Shown: positions 9,378 through 18,966 of the stretch, piece by piece
Position numbering within the stretch: position 1 is the first letter of the stretch
Layout of the letters: every line of letters begins with the position of its first letter
Notes under the pieces: generated by a model
The model's input: only the letters and a program-made list of their open reading frames with translations
The model's database searches: none
What the model was told of the DNA's origin: nothing
Position numbers and translations under genes: made by a program
Assembly: GCF_000027005.1 (NCBI RefSeq)
Contig: NC_012964.1
Coordinates: forward strand, 1,736,001 to 1,800,000
Length of the DNA: 64,000 bases
From: Komagataella phaffii GS115
Taxonomy: Eukaryota; Ascomycota; Pichiomycetes; Pichiales; Pichiaceae
Direction: 5' to 3'

Positions 9378-10313
9378 ATGGATAGACTACAAAGACTGCT
9401 CGGACAGGCTGGAGGACTGGGTGGAACCAGCGGACCATTATCTGATGGACCAGCAATTGATACTGCAGAGACAGTTCATATATCTTCTCTAGCGCTACTA
9501 AAAATGCTCAAACATGGAAGAGCAGGTGTGCCGATGGAAGTGATGGGCTTGATGCTGGGTGAGTTTGTCGACGAATACACAGTTCACGTAATTGACGTGT
9601 TTGCAATGCCTCAATCGGGAACTGGTGTCAGTGTTGAAGCCGTCGATGATGTTTTTCAAACGAAGATGATGGATATGCTAAAACAAACGGGGAGAGATGA
9701 AATGGTTGTCGGATGGTACCACTCACATCCAGGTTTTGGATGCTGGCTATCGTCTGTAGATATCAACACACAACAATCGTTTGAACAGCTAAACAAGCGA
9801 GCTGTAGCTGTTGTTATTGATCCAATCCAATCGGTCAAGGGTAAGGTAGTGATTGATGCCTTCCGATTAATCAACTCGACGTCTCTTCTTATGGGTCAGG
9901 AGCCTCGTCAAACAACGTCCAACTTGGGATTACTCAACAAACCATCAATCCAGGCATTAATTCATGGTCTTAATCGTCATTACTATTCTCTAAACATCGA
10001 CTACCGTAAATCCAACAACGAAATCGGAATGCTACTAAATCTACACAAGAAAGAATGGCAGTCAGGTCTGAGAATGAATGACTATGCTATCAAGGAAGCC
10101 AACAATGTGGAAGATACAAAGAGACTGGTTCAGATTGCAGAACAGTATGTTACTCGTATTCAAGAAGAACGAGATCTTTCCGAAGAACAGCTGAAGACAC
10201 GATATGTGGGAAAACAGGATCCCAAGAAGCATCTTGCGGAGATTTCTGATACCCGAATTGAGGAAAATGTCGTATCATTGTTATCGGGAAATGTTAATTC
10301 TCTTTCCATTTGA
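9378..10313 (+). CDS. RPN11: 26S proteasome lid deubiquitinase Rpn11
   Basis: A 311-residue zinc metalloprotease of the proteasome regulatory particle that removes ubiquitin chains from substrates as they are translocated. The JAMM motif is complete: His115, His117 and Asp128 in [16 protein letters not shown], with the upstream Glu in the [13 protein letters not shown] segment. Length and the N-terminal start [10 protein letters not shown] match the family. It converges on SAD1 with only 20 bp between stop codons; as I recall, RPN11 and SAD1 are also neighbours in S. cerevisiae. Confidence 0.97.
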   Translation: MDRLQRLLGQAGGLGGTSGPLSDGPAIDTAETVHISSLALLKMLKHGRAGVPMEVMGLMLGEFVDEYTVHVIDVFAMPQSGTGVSVEAVDDVFQTKMMDMLKQTGRDEMVVGWYHSHPGFGCWLSSVDINTQQSFEQLNKRAVAVVIDPIQSVKGKVVIDAFRLINSTSLLMGQEPRQTTSNLGLLNKPSIQALIHGLNRHYYSLNIDYRKSNNEIGMLLNLHKKEWQSGLRMNDYAIKEANNVEDTKRLVQIAEQYVTRIQEERDLSEEQLKTRYVGKQDPKKHLAEISDTRIEENVVSLLSGNVNSLSI

Positions 10314-10333
10314 ACATAGTATTAGACACAACG

Positions 10334-11668
10334 TTATATTTTTCTTTCCCAAACCTGAAGAACGCTTTGATGAAGAAACAACAACTCTCTTTCTATTTCT
10401 TGAACCTTTAGATCATGGATCTGTAACCATTGGTCACGTCCTTTATCATAAAGTTGAATCTTGTATGCTATGGTGTCTTCTCCTGAACTCCCTGGGACAA
10501 CATCTTGTACGATATTGGCAACAAGTTTATATGTCTGATTGAATTGTAAATCTTGAGGAAAATTAATTATGGTATTGTTGATAGCACTGCCAGACACACT
10601 GTCTAACTGGATATCTTGTTGATTTCTGTCAAAATGTAACAAGAGCACCCTGGGTGCTTCTTTAACGGGCTTATCCTTTTCAAACTGGTTAATTAATGTT
10701 TGTAGATTAATTTGTGGGGTCTCGTCATTGAAAACTGTAGTTCTGGGGAGTTTCAAAGGGATCATTAGGAATGAAGAGCCGCCAGCAGCACCCCGAAACG
10801 ATTTCCTCACACGATGAGGCATCAAATGAAGGAGGAACAAGAAAAAATCTCTTGGTGTCTTTTGCTGTGTGAGGTTAAAGCGGTTTTTCGACTCTTCTGT
10901 GACTACTCTCATTATCTCTGCTGGGGATATGTGTGGGCGGAATTGCTTGCTACTCCACATTCGACGTATGAAAAGTCCAAGTTCCTGGTTGAATGAATCT
11001 TTAAATGAATTCAAAAGATAGTAGTTACGAACAGCTTTTATATGGCCCAACGCAAGGAGTACAGTGTTGCTGTAATCATTGAATCCCTTCACATTATTCA
11101 AGCCAATAAATCCTGGTCTATAAGGGTTACCATCAATATCTCTTGCAGTGGTTGTTTGTTTATCGAGGGAAGCCACTTGGTCTTTCGTATATGCTGGACT
11201 TATTAGCTCTTTGATGTCATCCAAAGACCCATCGTGATCTTTGACTTCGAAGCCTTCTGGCAAAGCGAATGTTTTGAGCGTACTAAAACTAATGAATAGA
11301 TGATGGTTTACGTCCAATGAATGAAGGTACGCCTGGCTAGTCGGTGACCTACCTTGAAGATATTTGCCACATACCAAGCAACAGTAGACATTGGACTTGC
11401 TTAAGGTCACTTGACATTTTTTTTCAAAATCAAAGTCAAGTTTATGTCTATTTATTGTATTGAAGTAAAGGTTTCGAACCTGCGACAACCTGTTGGTTTC
11501 GCCATCGTTAGCATGTTTGCCAATATCATTGTCATTCTCCCCATCGTTCTCAATTGGGTTCTTTTGATCTAGCTTTGCCCTTTTATGAGGTCTCTCTGAG
11601 TCTGACTGGGGCATCAGGCAAGAAAAGAGATATCGATCACCAATTTTCAATGTCACCATAGGGAACAT
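10334..11668 (-). CDS. SAD1: Spliceosome assembly factor Sad1 (inactive USP fold)
   Basis: Nuclear protein needed to assemble U4 into the U4/U6.U5 tri-snRNP. A ubiquitin-type zinc finger is visible (CCLVCGKYLQGRS then HSLDVNHHLFI, about residues 96-130), followed by a ubiquitin-protease fold. The catalytic segment reads GLNNVKGFNDYSN: the cysteine of active USPs is Asp, so it should not hydrolyse ubiquitin, as in known Sad1/USP39. The longest ATG frame is 444 residues; a second ATG at 11614 (MPQSDSERPHKRAK) would give 426 and a better-looking start. The pair with RPN11 supports orthology. Confidence 0.92.
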   Translation of the reverse strand: MFPMVTLKIGDRYLFSCLMPQSDSERPHKRAKLDQKNPIENDGENDNDIGKHANDGETNRLSQVRNLYFNTINRHKLDFDFEKKCQVTLSKSNVYCCLVCGKYLQGRSPTSQAYLHSLDVNHHLFISFSTLKTFALPEGFEVKDHDGSLDDIKELISPAYTKDQVASLDKQTTTARDIDGNPYRPGFIGLNNVKGFNDYSNTVLLALGHIKAVRNYYLLNSFKDSFNQELGLFIRRMWSSKQFRPHISPAEIMRVVTEESKNRFNLTQQKTPRDFFLFLLHLMPHRVRKSFRGAAGGSSFLMIPLKLPRTTVFNDETPQINLQTLINQFEKDKPVKEAPRVLLLHFDRNQQDIQLDSVSGSAINNTIINFPQDLQFNQTYKLVANIVQDVVPGSSGEDTIAYKIQLYDKGRDQWLQIHDLKVQEIERELLFLHQSVLQVWERKI

Positions 11669-11785
11669 CCAGCATCCAAATTACTTGGACCTCTATTTAA
11701 GCTATTATTGTTAACGAGTATTACAGTCCCTATCCATTATAATTACACAGTTTAGCATGCCTTAGAAGATTATTTGTTTGATTTC

Positions 11786-13981
11786 CTATAATCCTGAACG
11801 GAAAACACTTTTTCCCTGGTGACGAAACTGGATAGTATCCATCTTCTCAAGGATGTAGAGTGCCTTTTGCAACGCAAATTCATCAAAATTAACAAACTTG
11901 GGCATTTTGTTACTATGGCAGAATTCCCTCTTTAGGGTTTCTACACTAGTAGACCACCCGATCGGAAGACGTTTCTTCAAGTGAGCCTGAATCACTGTGA
12001 CTTGAGCTTTGATTTCGTCTGTATCAGCAGATCCCTGGGTGACCGCATCCATAGTCGAAGCCTTGAACAGACGGATAGCTTCCGTAACATGTCTATCAGA
12101 AGCAACGGGAGATAGCTCCAACTTGGCTAGCGACTCGGTAATTCTAATGATAGCTTCCAATTGACGTACTGTGATTGGGATGGACGATCTCTCGGCAGAA
12201 TGAGATTCTTGTTTCTTCAGCTCTCTTCGAATTCCGATAAAGTGCGATGAGAGCCTTTCAGCAGCTGCCTCTGATAATCTAGGGGCTGCCTTCTGCTTGC
12301 AGTACATGATGAATCTCTTCATTTTTTGAATAGGGATCTCTCCCTCCACATCTTCGTCTTCGTTGTTGATTCCTCCATTGGTATGAACATTCATCACATG
12401 ATGAGCAATGGACATGTCTCTCTTAGGATTATGTTCATCCTTCACAATAAAAATCATATCAAACCTTGACAAAATTGTGGTCTGGAAGTCAATATTTTCT
12501 CCAGGAGACTTCATGTCGTCATAACGTCCAAAGATTGGGTTAGCAGCGGCGAGAACTGACGTCCTTGAGTTCAATACAGTGGTGATTCCTGCTTTTGCAA
12601 TTGATATTGTTTGCTGTTCCATTGCTTCATGAATGGCCACTCTGTCCTCGTCTCTCATTTTGTCGAACTCATCAATGCAAACAATACCACCATCGGCAAG
12701 GACCATCGCACCTCCTTCCAAATAGAAATCTCTTGTTGCAGGATCTCTTTGAACAGACGCCGTCAGACCAGCTGCGGATGAACCTTTTCCTGAGGTGTAA
12801 ATTGAAACTGGGGCAACTTTTTCAGCAAATTTCAGCAGTTGTGATTTAGCCGTACCAGGGTCACCTAATAGAAGAACATTGATGTCACCTCTAAGGCGCA
12901 TACCATCTGGGAGTATCTTCTTTGATCCCCCTATTAGAAGACAAGCTACAGCTTTCTTGATATCCTCATTTCCATAAATAGAAGGAGCAATACTGTTAGC
13001 AAAGGTCTCGTAAAAGCCATCACTACGAGCCATTTCTAAGAATTCTTCCTCTTCCTCTTCAGTGAATGTGACAGAATTGCCAATCCTTGAGTCATCCGTG
13101 GCTGTATGAATACCTAATACCCTCATGAAAGGGTTTCTAATAGCAACATTACTCTGCCCACCATCTCTTCGGGGCTGCTTGGCCTGATAAATGGAGTATA
13201 TACCAACCATGTCGCAGCGAGTTCCTGGAATAACTTGATTAGTTAGATATCGATCTACACTTAATAGTAGATGACGAGGCATCTCTCCAATAGGTACCAT
13301 ATCTGGTGTTTCTTGTAATTTAAGAATCTGTTGGTCTATGAATGTAGATTTGTCATGAACAATGATATATGGGTCAGGAGGACAAGATGGTTTCTCTGAG
13401 TTGGGTTGTTGAGGTGCCTGGCAAGACTTCGGAGCGTTGATATCCCCAAGACTTGTAGTGACCGATAGTTGAAGCGTGTGTTTGCAGGAACGGCACATCA
13501 ATGCAACTTTCGTAACTTTGGAATTGAGAGTTGATGCACTGATGACGATACCCGAAATTTTGACGATTTTACCAATATGACTTGAAGACAAGTCTCTCAT
13601 TGAAACCTTATTATCGTTACTAAGCAAAACGAGCTGACAAGAAGGGAAGGTGGTCGGTATTTCCTCGTTGTTCAAATATATGATTCTCCTGGCAATATCT
13701 GTGATGGCCTGTTCAAAAAGTGGAATCATTTCTGCAGGATCATCTACCAACTTTTTATTGAGCTCCTCATTGAATACGATTAAGTGGTCATTTTGAATCG
13801 TCAGTAAGTACTTGTTTACAAGTAAATTCTGTCTGAGTTGTTCTCTGTAGATGTACTGATTTTCCATACGAAACTCCAAAATGAACGAACGGAATGCCTT
13901 AATGACCTCACTGAACTGGTCATCGTTCTGTTCTCCGGGAAGGACACTTGTGTTAAAGACTGATGCTCTATCAAAGGACAT
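11786..13981 (-). CDS. MCM5: Replicative helicase subunit Mcm5 (Cdc46)
   Basis: A 731-residue AAA+ subunit of the Mcm2-7 replicative helicase. The start [18 protein letters not shown] is typical of Mcm5. The N-terminal OB/zinc region carries CRSC plus a second, wider pair of cysteines. Walker A GDPGTAKS is at residues 373-380, Walker B with CIDEFDKM follows, and the arginine finger SRFD is present (ILSRFDMIF). A winged-helix C-terminus closes the protein. Length is close to S. cerevisiae Mcm5 (775). An ACGCGT box lies 79 bp upstream, suggesting G1/S expression. It is divergent from the peroxisomal transaldolase gene. Confidence 0.97.
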   Translation of the reverse strand: MSFDRASVFNTSVLPGEQNDDQFSEVIKAFRSFILEFRMENQYIYREQLRQNLLVNKYLLTIQNDHLIVFNEELNKKLVDDPAEMIPLFEQAITDIARRIIYLNNEEIPTTFPSCQLVLLSNDNKVSMRDLSSSHIGKIVKISGIVISASTLNSKVTKVALMCRSCKHTLQLSVTTSLGDINAPKSCQAPQQPNSEKPSCPPDPYIIVHDKSTFIDQQILKLQETPDMVPIGEMPRHLLLSVDRYLTNQVIPGTRCDMVGIYSIYQAKQPRRDGGQSNVAIRNPFMRVLGIHTATDDSRIGNSVTFTEEEEEEFLEMARSDGFYETFANSIAPSIYGNEDIKKAVACLLIGGSKKILPDGMRLRGDINVLLLGDPGTAKSQLLKFAEKVAPVSIYTSGKGSSAAGLTASVQRDPATRDFYLEGGAMVLADGGIVCIDEFDKMRDEDRVAIHEAMEQQTISIAKAGITTVLNSRTSVLAAANPIFGRYDDMKSPGENIDFQTTILSRFDMIFIVKDEHNPKRDMSIAHHVMNVHTNGGINNEDEDVEGEIPIQKMKRFIMYCKQKAAPRLSEAAAERLSSHFIGIRRELKKQESHSAERSSIPITVRQLEAIIRITESLAKLELSPVASDRHVTEAIRLFKASTMDAVTQGSADTDEIKAQVTVIQAHLKKRLPIGWSTSVETLKREFCHSNKMPKFVNFDEFALQKALYILEKMDTIQFRHQGKSVFRSGL

Positions 13982-14059
13982 TGCAACAAAGTATAAACGG
14001 TTGTGAGCGGGAAAAAGATGTGTAGGTAATTGTCGTAGATGAGACTGATTCAGTAGAAA

Positions 14060-14065
14060 ACGCGT
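14060..14065. promoter_or_regulatory. ACGCGT MluI cell-cycle box upstream of MCM5
   Basis: Perfect ACGCGT palindrome 79 bp before the MCM5 ATG. In yeasts MBF binds this hexamer in front of DNA-replication genes. Placement next to a replication gene raises its credibility. Confidence 0.5.
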
Positions 14066-14160
14066 CCTGCACTATTTTTTTTCTTTCTTCATTACATTTC
14101 CTAATCGGGACAAAATGAATCTAAAGACGTGGTTATGTAGTACACGCATCGATAGGCTAT

Positions 14161-14189
14161 CCCCATACCAAAACACTATTTTACCCCAT
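14161..14189 (+). promoter_or_regulatory. Two CCCCAT motifs in the promoter of the SKL-bearing transaldolase
   Basis: CCCCAT occurs at 14161-14166 and 14184-14189, upstream of a TATA box. Both fit the CYCCNY core reported for Mxr1, the methanol regulator of Komagataella. The motif is short, so binding is inferred. Confidence 0.35.
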
Positions 14190-14200
14190 CCTTGACAGGT

Positions 14201-14208
14201 TATAAATA
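14201..14208 (+). promoter_or_regulatory. TATA box of the SKL-bearing transaldolase gene
   Basis: TATAAATA 40 bp before the ATG at 14248. A strong TATA element is typical of strongly regulated yeast genes. Confidence 0.5.
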
Positions 14209-14247
14209 TGCGATAGTATGAGTATCTTCAAATTCAGCTGAAATATC

Positions 14248-15306
14248 ATGGAATCCAATCCTATCAACTCTTTATCTCAACTAAAAGCTGCTGGAACAGT
14301 TGTTGTCACAGATACTGGTGAATTTGAGACTATTTCCAAGTTTCGGCCTCAAGATGCCACCACAAATCCATCTTTGATCCTCGCAGCTGCTAATAAACCA
14401 GAATACGCAGACCTGATTGATACCGCAGTACAATACGCTTTAAAGAATGCCTATGGAACTGAAAATCAAACGCAATTAGCTGTGGATAGGCTCCTGGTCG
14501 AGTTTGGTAAGAAAATAATGGATATAATACCAGGACGAGTCTCCACTGAAGTTGACGCCAGATTATCCTTTGACAAAAAAGCAACTATAAAAAAGGCTCT
14601 TGAAATAATAGACCTCTATGAGGAGCAGGGTGTTGACAGAGATCGTGTTTTGATTAAGATTGCTGCTACCTGGGAGGGAATACAAGCAGCCCTGGAGTTG
14701 GAGCAGGTCTACGATATACACTGCAACTTGACACTAATTTTTTCTTTTGTTCAAGCTGTTGCGTGTGCTGAAGCGCAGGTAACACTTATCTCTCCTTTTG
14801 TTGGACGTATTCTTGACTGGTACAAGGCAAAAACAGGTAAGCAATATGAAGGTGCTGCTGACCCTGGAGTTATTTCTGTTGTTCGTATATTCAAGTATTT
14901 CAAGGCATACGGATACAAAACTATAGTCATGGGAGCTTCTTTCCGAAATGTCAGCGAAATAAAAGCTCTAGCTGGATGCGATTATCTAACAATTGCACCA
15001 ACTTTGTTGGATCAATTACAAAGCTCCACAGATGCTGTCCCTAAAGTCCTTGACCCTGCAACCTCAGCGGCTGAGGAGCAGGAGCCTTTTGTGTCGTTTG
15101 TATCCAACGAAACTGCTTTCCGTTTTGAACTCAACGAGGATCAAATGGCCACAGAAAAGTTGTCTGAGGGGGTTCGAAAGTTTTCAGCTGACTGCAATAC
15201 CCTGTTTGATCTTTTGAGAGAAAAAGTAAAAGTCGCTCAAGAGGAGGTGAATAATATCTCCAATGGCGTGCCATCACTTTTCCGTCGTGTTTTATCCAAG
15301 TTGTAA
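14248..15306 (+). CDS. TAL1-2: Transaldolase with C-terminal SKL, probably peroxisomal
   Basis: A 352-residue transaldolase, moving a dihydroxyacetone unit between sugar phosphates through a Schiff-base lysine. That lysine is Lys137 in [15 protein letters not shown]. The conserved [10 protein letters not shown] and [15 protein letters not shown] blocks are present. It aligns throughout with the paralogue at 15638, but the C-terminus runs about 24 residues further and ends in SKL, the consensus type 1 peroxisomal signal. Methylotrophic yeasts assimilate formaldehyde through xylulose 5-phosphate, and a methanol-induced peroxisomal transaldolase has been reported in Komagataella. Codon use is relaxed (many AAA, ATA, CGA) compared with the paralogue. 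The symbol follows my memory of the Komagataella literature. Confidence 0.92.
   Translation: MESNPINSLSQLKAAGTVVVTDTGEFETISKFRPQDATTNPSLILAAANKPEYADLIDTAVQYALKNAYGTENQTQLAVDRLLVEFGKKIMDIIPGRVSTEVDARLSFDKKATIKKALEIIDLYEEQGVDRDRVLIKIAATWEGIQAALELEQVYDIHCNLTLIFSFVQAVACAEAQVTLISPFVGRILDWYKAKTGKQYEGAADPGVISVVRIFKYFKAYGYKTIVMGASFRNVSEIKALAGCDYLTIAPTLLDQLQSSTDAVPKVLDPATSAAEEQEPFVSFVSNETAFRFELNEDQMATEKLSEGVRKFSADCNTLFDLLREKVKVAQEEVNNISNGVPSLFRRVLSKL
15295..15303 (+). other. TAL1-2: Peroxisomal targeting signal type 1 codons (SKL)
   Basis: TCC AAG TTG followed directly by TAA. SKL at the extreme C-terminus is the canonical Pex5 ligand, and the preceding residues (RRVL) are basic and hydrophobic, which favours recognition. 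Confidence 0.85.
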
Positions 15307-15637
15307 GCCATTGGGCCAAACGTTTCTGGATCTTGAAGCTAACCAAACCTGATAGGGCAATGCTCAGGACAGCTAAACTTAGTTTGAAGTTTCCCCCAGG
15401 TTTTCTTCGGAAGATGTTTTCACCCACAATCACCCCCACTCTAAGTATGTTTGCAATACCAACTCCGCGCTTATTACCCCCATTATCAGGATTTGCTCTC
15501 CCGAACCTCCCGCAAACTGCACCTATACCGATCGCGGCGAACTGTGCTCCACACACTTGCCCAATCTTATAAAAGTTCTTCCTCCGCCACCTGGGTTGCG
15601 CTCTTTCTTTTACTCTAATTGAAATTTTATTTCTACA
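15307..15637. other. Spacer between the two transaldolase genes; promoter of the second
   Basis: 331 bp without a supported gene. It must carry the terminator of the first gene and the promoter of the second. CCCCCA/CCCCCC-type C-rich words near 15395-15480 and a TATA box near the 3' end are the visible elements. Confidence 0.6.
15568..15574 (+). promoter_or_regulatory. TATA box of the cytosolic transaldolase gene
   Basis: TATAAAA 64 bp upstream of the ATG at 15638, followed by a pyrimidine-rich leader as seen at strongly expressed yeast genes. Confidence 0.5.
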
Positions 15638-16612
15638 ATGTCTAACTCTTTGGAACAATTAAAAGCTGCAGGAACTGTTGTTGTTACTGACACTGGTGAA
15701 TTTGAATCCATTGCTAAGTACACTCCTCAGGACGCTACCACAAACCCTTCATTGATCCTTGCAGCCTCTAACAAGGCCGAGTATGCCAAGTTGATTGATA
15801 TTGCTGTTGACTACGCAAAGAAGCAAGGTGGATCTGTTGAAGAGCAAGCAAACATTGCCCTAGACCGTCTCTTGATCGAGTTTGGTAAGGAGATTCTAAA
15901 GATTGTTCCAGGCCGTGTATCCACTGAGGTTGATGCTCGTCTGTCTTTTGACAAGGAGGCCACTATCAAGAAGGCTTTGGAGATCATTGAGTTGTACAAG
16001 TCTGTAGGCGTTGAGAAGGACCGTATTTTGATCAAAATCGCCTCAACCTGGGAGGGAATTCAAGCCGCCCGTGAGTTGGAGGCCAAGTACGGAATCCACT
16101 GTAACTTGACTTTACTCTTCTCTTTTGTGCAGGCCGTTGCTTGTGCTGAGGCAAAAGTCACCTTAATTTCTCCATTCGTGGGCCGTATTTTGGACTGGTA
16201 CAAGGCTTCAACGGGTAAGGATTACAAAGGTGATGAGGACCCAGGTGTTCAATCTGTGAAGGCAATCTTCAATTACTACAAGAAGTTCGGTTACGACACC
16301 ATTGTTATGGGAGCTTCTTTCAGAAACACTGGTGAGATCAAGGCTCTAGCTGGTTGTGATTTCCTGACCATTGCTCCTAAGTTGTTGGAAGAGCTGTTGA
16401 ACTCCAAGGAACCTGTTCCTCAAAAGTTGGACGCATCTGCTGCTTCATCCTTGGACATTGAACGTGTTTCTTACATTGATGATGAGGCTGCCTTCAGATT
16501 CGGCTTGAATGAAGATGCCATGTCCACTGAGAAGTTGTCCGAAGGTATCCGTAAGTTTTCGGCCGACTGTGTGACTCTACTGAATTTGTTGAAGGAGAAG
16601 GTCCAGGCTTAA
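15638..16612 (+). CDS. TAL1-1: Transaldolase, cytosolic form
   Basis: A 324-residue transaldolase of the non-oxidative pentose phosphate pathway, converting sedoheptulose 7-phosphate and glyceraldehyde 3-phosphate to erythrose 4-phosphate and fructose 6-phosphate. The Schiff-base lysine is Lys133 in [15 protein letters not shown]. It ends in KEKVQA with no targeting signal, and lacks only the short N-terminal extension of S. cerevisiae Tal1 (335 residues). Codons are strongly biased to AAG, GCT/GCC, GGT and TTG, a sign of high expression and in contrast to its tandem neighbour at 14248. The two genes are head-to-tail and clearly derive from duplication. Confidence 0.96.
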   Translation: MSNSLEQLKAAGTVVVTDTGEFESIAKYTPQDATTNPSLILAASNKAEYAKLIDIAVDYAKKQGGSVEEQANIALDRLLIEFGKEILKIVPGRVSTEVDARLSFDKEATIKKALEIIELYKSVGVEKDRILIKIASTWEGIQAARELEAKYGIHCNLTLLFSFVQAVACAEAKVTLISPFVGRILDWYKASTGKDYKGDEDPGVQSVKAIFNYYKKFGYDTIVMGASFRNTGEIKALAGCDFLTIAPKLLEELLNSKEPVPQKLDASAASSLDIERVSYIDDEAAFRFGLNEDAMSTEKLSEGIRKFSADCVTLLNLLKEKVQA

Positions 16613-16838
16613 AAGATCCGTGTCTAGCAATGATTGACGTACATAGAGCATTAAGGTAGTATAATATTTTCAAAATTTTTTCATGATTGTTATGTAATAA
16701 GTATCTTTGACATGAAAGTGTGTAAATGTGGATACGATAAGCCGCACATGTATTGTAAACACAGTTTGTATTACACCACAAATTGTTGCATCTTTATTGA
16801 TGACGGGCCTCGCAGTTTATCTTTTCTGCTAGGATTCT

Positions 16839-17294
16839 ATGTCAGACCTCACTGCCTCCCGTTTTCGGGAGTATAAGGTGATGTATACCACAGAGATCAC
16901 TCAAAAGCGTAAACGGTGGCATGATGGGACTTTAAGGGTGTTTGACTTTAACAATAAGTGTTTCCTGAAAGATGATATTCTCGGTCAACTCGTGGAGACA
17001 TCCTTTGTTGATGGCTCCATAGCTTTCAATGACGGAGCCCTGGTCAATCTTGAAGGCGTTCTCATCGAGGTTGAGTATTTGCTAGCTGTTTACGAGAGAG
17101 ATGCAAGTTCCGTCATATGCGGGTCACTTGGGACACATCCTCAAGACGTTAAACCCATTACGAAGGTTCTTTGGGAATCCGAGAAACATCAAAGTCATGA
17201 CGACTACAAGGTAGTTGATAACGTTACCAAGCGGGTTGAGCAACGTCCAAGATGGAGACCAGTGGGGCTACCACGTCCTCGTTCTAAGAAGTAA
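16839..17294 (+). CDS. Short DUF2439 protein, Mte1/ZGRF1-N-like
   Basis: A 151-residue protein whose first half resembles the DUF2439 domain of S. cerevisiae Mte1, S. pombe Dbl2 and the N-terminus of human ZGRF1, partners of FANCM/Mph1-type helicases in recombination. Supporting features are YKVMYTTEITQKRKRWHDGTLRVFD, then NNKCFLKDDILGQLVETSF, and IEVEYLLAVYERD. The tail is short, basic and ends PRPRSKK. It is shorter than Mte1 (about 260), so the second half of that protein may be missing or unneeded. The domain call rests on pattern memory, so treat it as probable. Confidence 0.55.
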   Translation: MSDLTASRFREYKVMYTTEITQKRKRWHDGTLRVFDFNNKCFLKDDILGQLVETSFVDGSIAFNDGALVNLEGVLIEVEYLLAVYERDASSVICGSLGTHPQDVKPITKVLWESEKHQSHDDYKVVDNVTKRVEQRPRWRPVGLPRPRSKK

Positions 17295-17356
17295 GAGTTT
17301 ACGAGATGTTTTAAAGAGATGGAAGGTTTCTATTCACTCAACTAAAGATTGGAGGG

Positions 17357-17572
17357 TTATCTAACATTTGTTGGTTGAGCTCTACCTTCACGCCACATAA
17401 TCAATGGAACAGCGTTTGAAGCAAACACCTTGATCACTGGAAATGAAGCCAACAGTCCCGTCAAAGCGGCAAGGGCAGGTCGAGTGGCAACCCTGTCTGC
17501 AACCCAGGCCTGGGCTGGGTTTGATTCAGGGTGTTCTAACAAGTATTTGGAGACAGGTTTTTCAGAAGACAT
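17357..17572 (-). CDS. Small 71-residue hydrophobic protein, unidentified
   Basis: The frame begins with ATG at 17572 and encodes a polar N-terminus (SSEKPVSKYLLEHPESNPA), a central Ala/Leu-rich segment at about 32-52 that could be one membrane helix, and a basic end. I do not recognise it. Size, composition and position beside a mitochondrial gene would suit a small subunit of a respiratory or membrane complex, but no motif proves that. It lies between the stop of the DUF2439 gene and the 3' end of ETF-alpha with normal intergenic gaps on both sides, so it is probably a real gene rather than a chance ORF. Confidence 0.6.
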   Translation of the reverse strand: MSSEKPVSKYLLEHPESNPAQAWVADRVATRPALAALTGLLASFPVIKVFASNAVPLIMWREGRAQPTNVR

Positions 17573-17714
17573 GAGGATGGGAAGTTAAGGCACCGAGGAA
17601 ACAAGGGAGTAAGAGAGTTAGACAAAAGTTTCGAAGAAGAGAACCAGTTGAAACAGAACGCGGTGTACACAAAAAGTACAAGCATGAGGCTCATCTATCT
17701 ATTAAAATTTCTTT

Positions 17715-18707
17715 CTACAACTTTTCAGTCAACTCCGGAACAACTTCAAAGATATCACCAACTAAACCAATATCGGCAACACTGAAAATAGGAGCGTCTT
17801 CATCTTTGTTGATGGCCACAATGGTCTTGGAGTCTTTCATTCCAGCGAGGTGCTGAATAGCACCTGACAGGCCAACAGCAATATAAAGTTCAGGGGCTAC
17901 TACCTTCCCTGTTTGACCTACTTGCAAGGAGTTGTCCACAAATCCTAGATCGACAGCAGCACGGGAGGCCCCAATAGCAGCACCGAGCTTATCTGCCAGA
18001 GGGTTCAATAAGGAGTCAAAGTTTTCTTTGGACTTGAGACCACGTCCTCCAGACACCACACGAGTGGCAGATCCCAAATCAGGTTTGTCAGATGTCAAAA
18101 GCTGCTCATTCACAAATTCAGCAATTGAGCCAGGAACTTCTTTGAGGGTAACCGACTCTACTGGTGGAGCTGCACTTCCTTCCAATTTCACAGGCTCAAA
18201 TGAGGTCCCTCGCACTGAAACCAATACCTGAGGTTCAGTCGTTTGCACTGTTTGTAAGGCATTACCAGCATATATGGGGCGAACAAATGTGGATGCGTCT
18301 TTCACTGCTGTGATTTCACTGATTGGTTGTCTATCAAGGACAGCAGCCAACCGGGGAAGAATGTTTTTACCAACTGTCGAGGCAGGGGTAACGAAATGGG
18401 TGAAATTATGATCCCGGAACACTTGACTCACCAATGGGGTTATCAGCTCGGCAGCATTATGATCAAAAAAAGGGTCTTCTGCAATGAATACTTTACTAAC
18501 CACATCCTTTGGGAGTTGTGAGGCAATAGAATTGGCGTTTGAACCTGCCACCAGCACACTGATGGTATTTCCAATTTGACTAGCGGCAGTGAGACCTGCC
18601 AAAGAGGCCACTGTGATGTTACCACCTTGGCCTTCTACAAATGCCAACGTAGAACCAAGTCGTCTTAAAGTTCGGGTAGCAAGACCAACTCCTCGAGTAA
18701 GAAGCAT
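17715..18707 (-). CDS. AIM45: Electron transfer flavoprotein alpha subunit (Aim45 orthologue)
   Basis: A 330-residue mitochondrial matrix flavoprotein subunit that passes electrons from acyl-CoA-type dehydrogenases to ETF-ubiquinone oxidoreductase. The N-terminus is a basic presequence (LLTRGVGLATRTLRRLG). Domain I follows from about residue 20. The FAD-binding C-terminal half has SGGRGLKSKENFD near 216-228, AIGASRAAVDLGFVDN, VGQTGKVVAPELYIAVGLSGAIQHLAGM and the closing DEDAPIFSVADIGLVGD. All the standard ETF-alpha FAD motifs are present, so the protein should be functional. The beta subunit is not in this window. Confidence 0.93.
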   Translation of the reverse strand: MLLTRGVGLATRTLRRLGSTLAFVEGQGGNITVASLAGLTAASQIGNTISVLVAGSNANSIASQLPKDVVSKVFIAEDPFFDHNAAELITPLVSQVFRDHNFTHFVTPASTVGKNILPRLAAVLDRQPISEITAVKDASTFVRPIYAGNALQTVQTTEPQVLVSVRGTSFEPVKLEGSAAPPVESVTLKEVPGSIAEFVNEQLLTSDKPDLGSATRVVSGGRGLKSKENFDSLLNPLADKLGAAIGASRAAVDLGFVDNSLQVGQTGKVVAPELYIAVGLSGAIQHLAGMKDSKTIVAINKDEDAPIFSVADIGLVGDIFEVVPELTEKL

Positions 18708-18966
18708 TTCACCTGATGAACTAGAGTAAGGGATTAATCAATCAATGTTAAAGAATGAGCATAGAAAAGTAGTGCTCTACCCAAACAAGAGTTTGGTCTC
18801 TTTGTGCCTCCTACTCCCCTACTCAGGAGGGGTTTTCCACCATTGGGAGATGCCCCAGTACAACGGGAAACCCTTGTGCTCGCGCCTTGGACCGTGTCGT
18901 CTGGCGACGGATTGGACTTCCCCGTATAAAGTTTAGCATATATAATGTAGTGCAACCGCACCCCGG

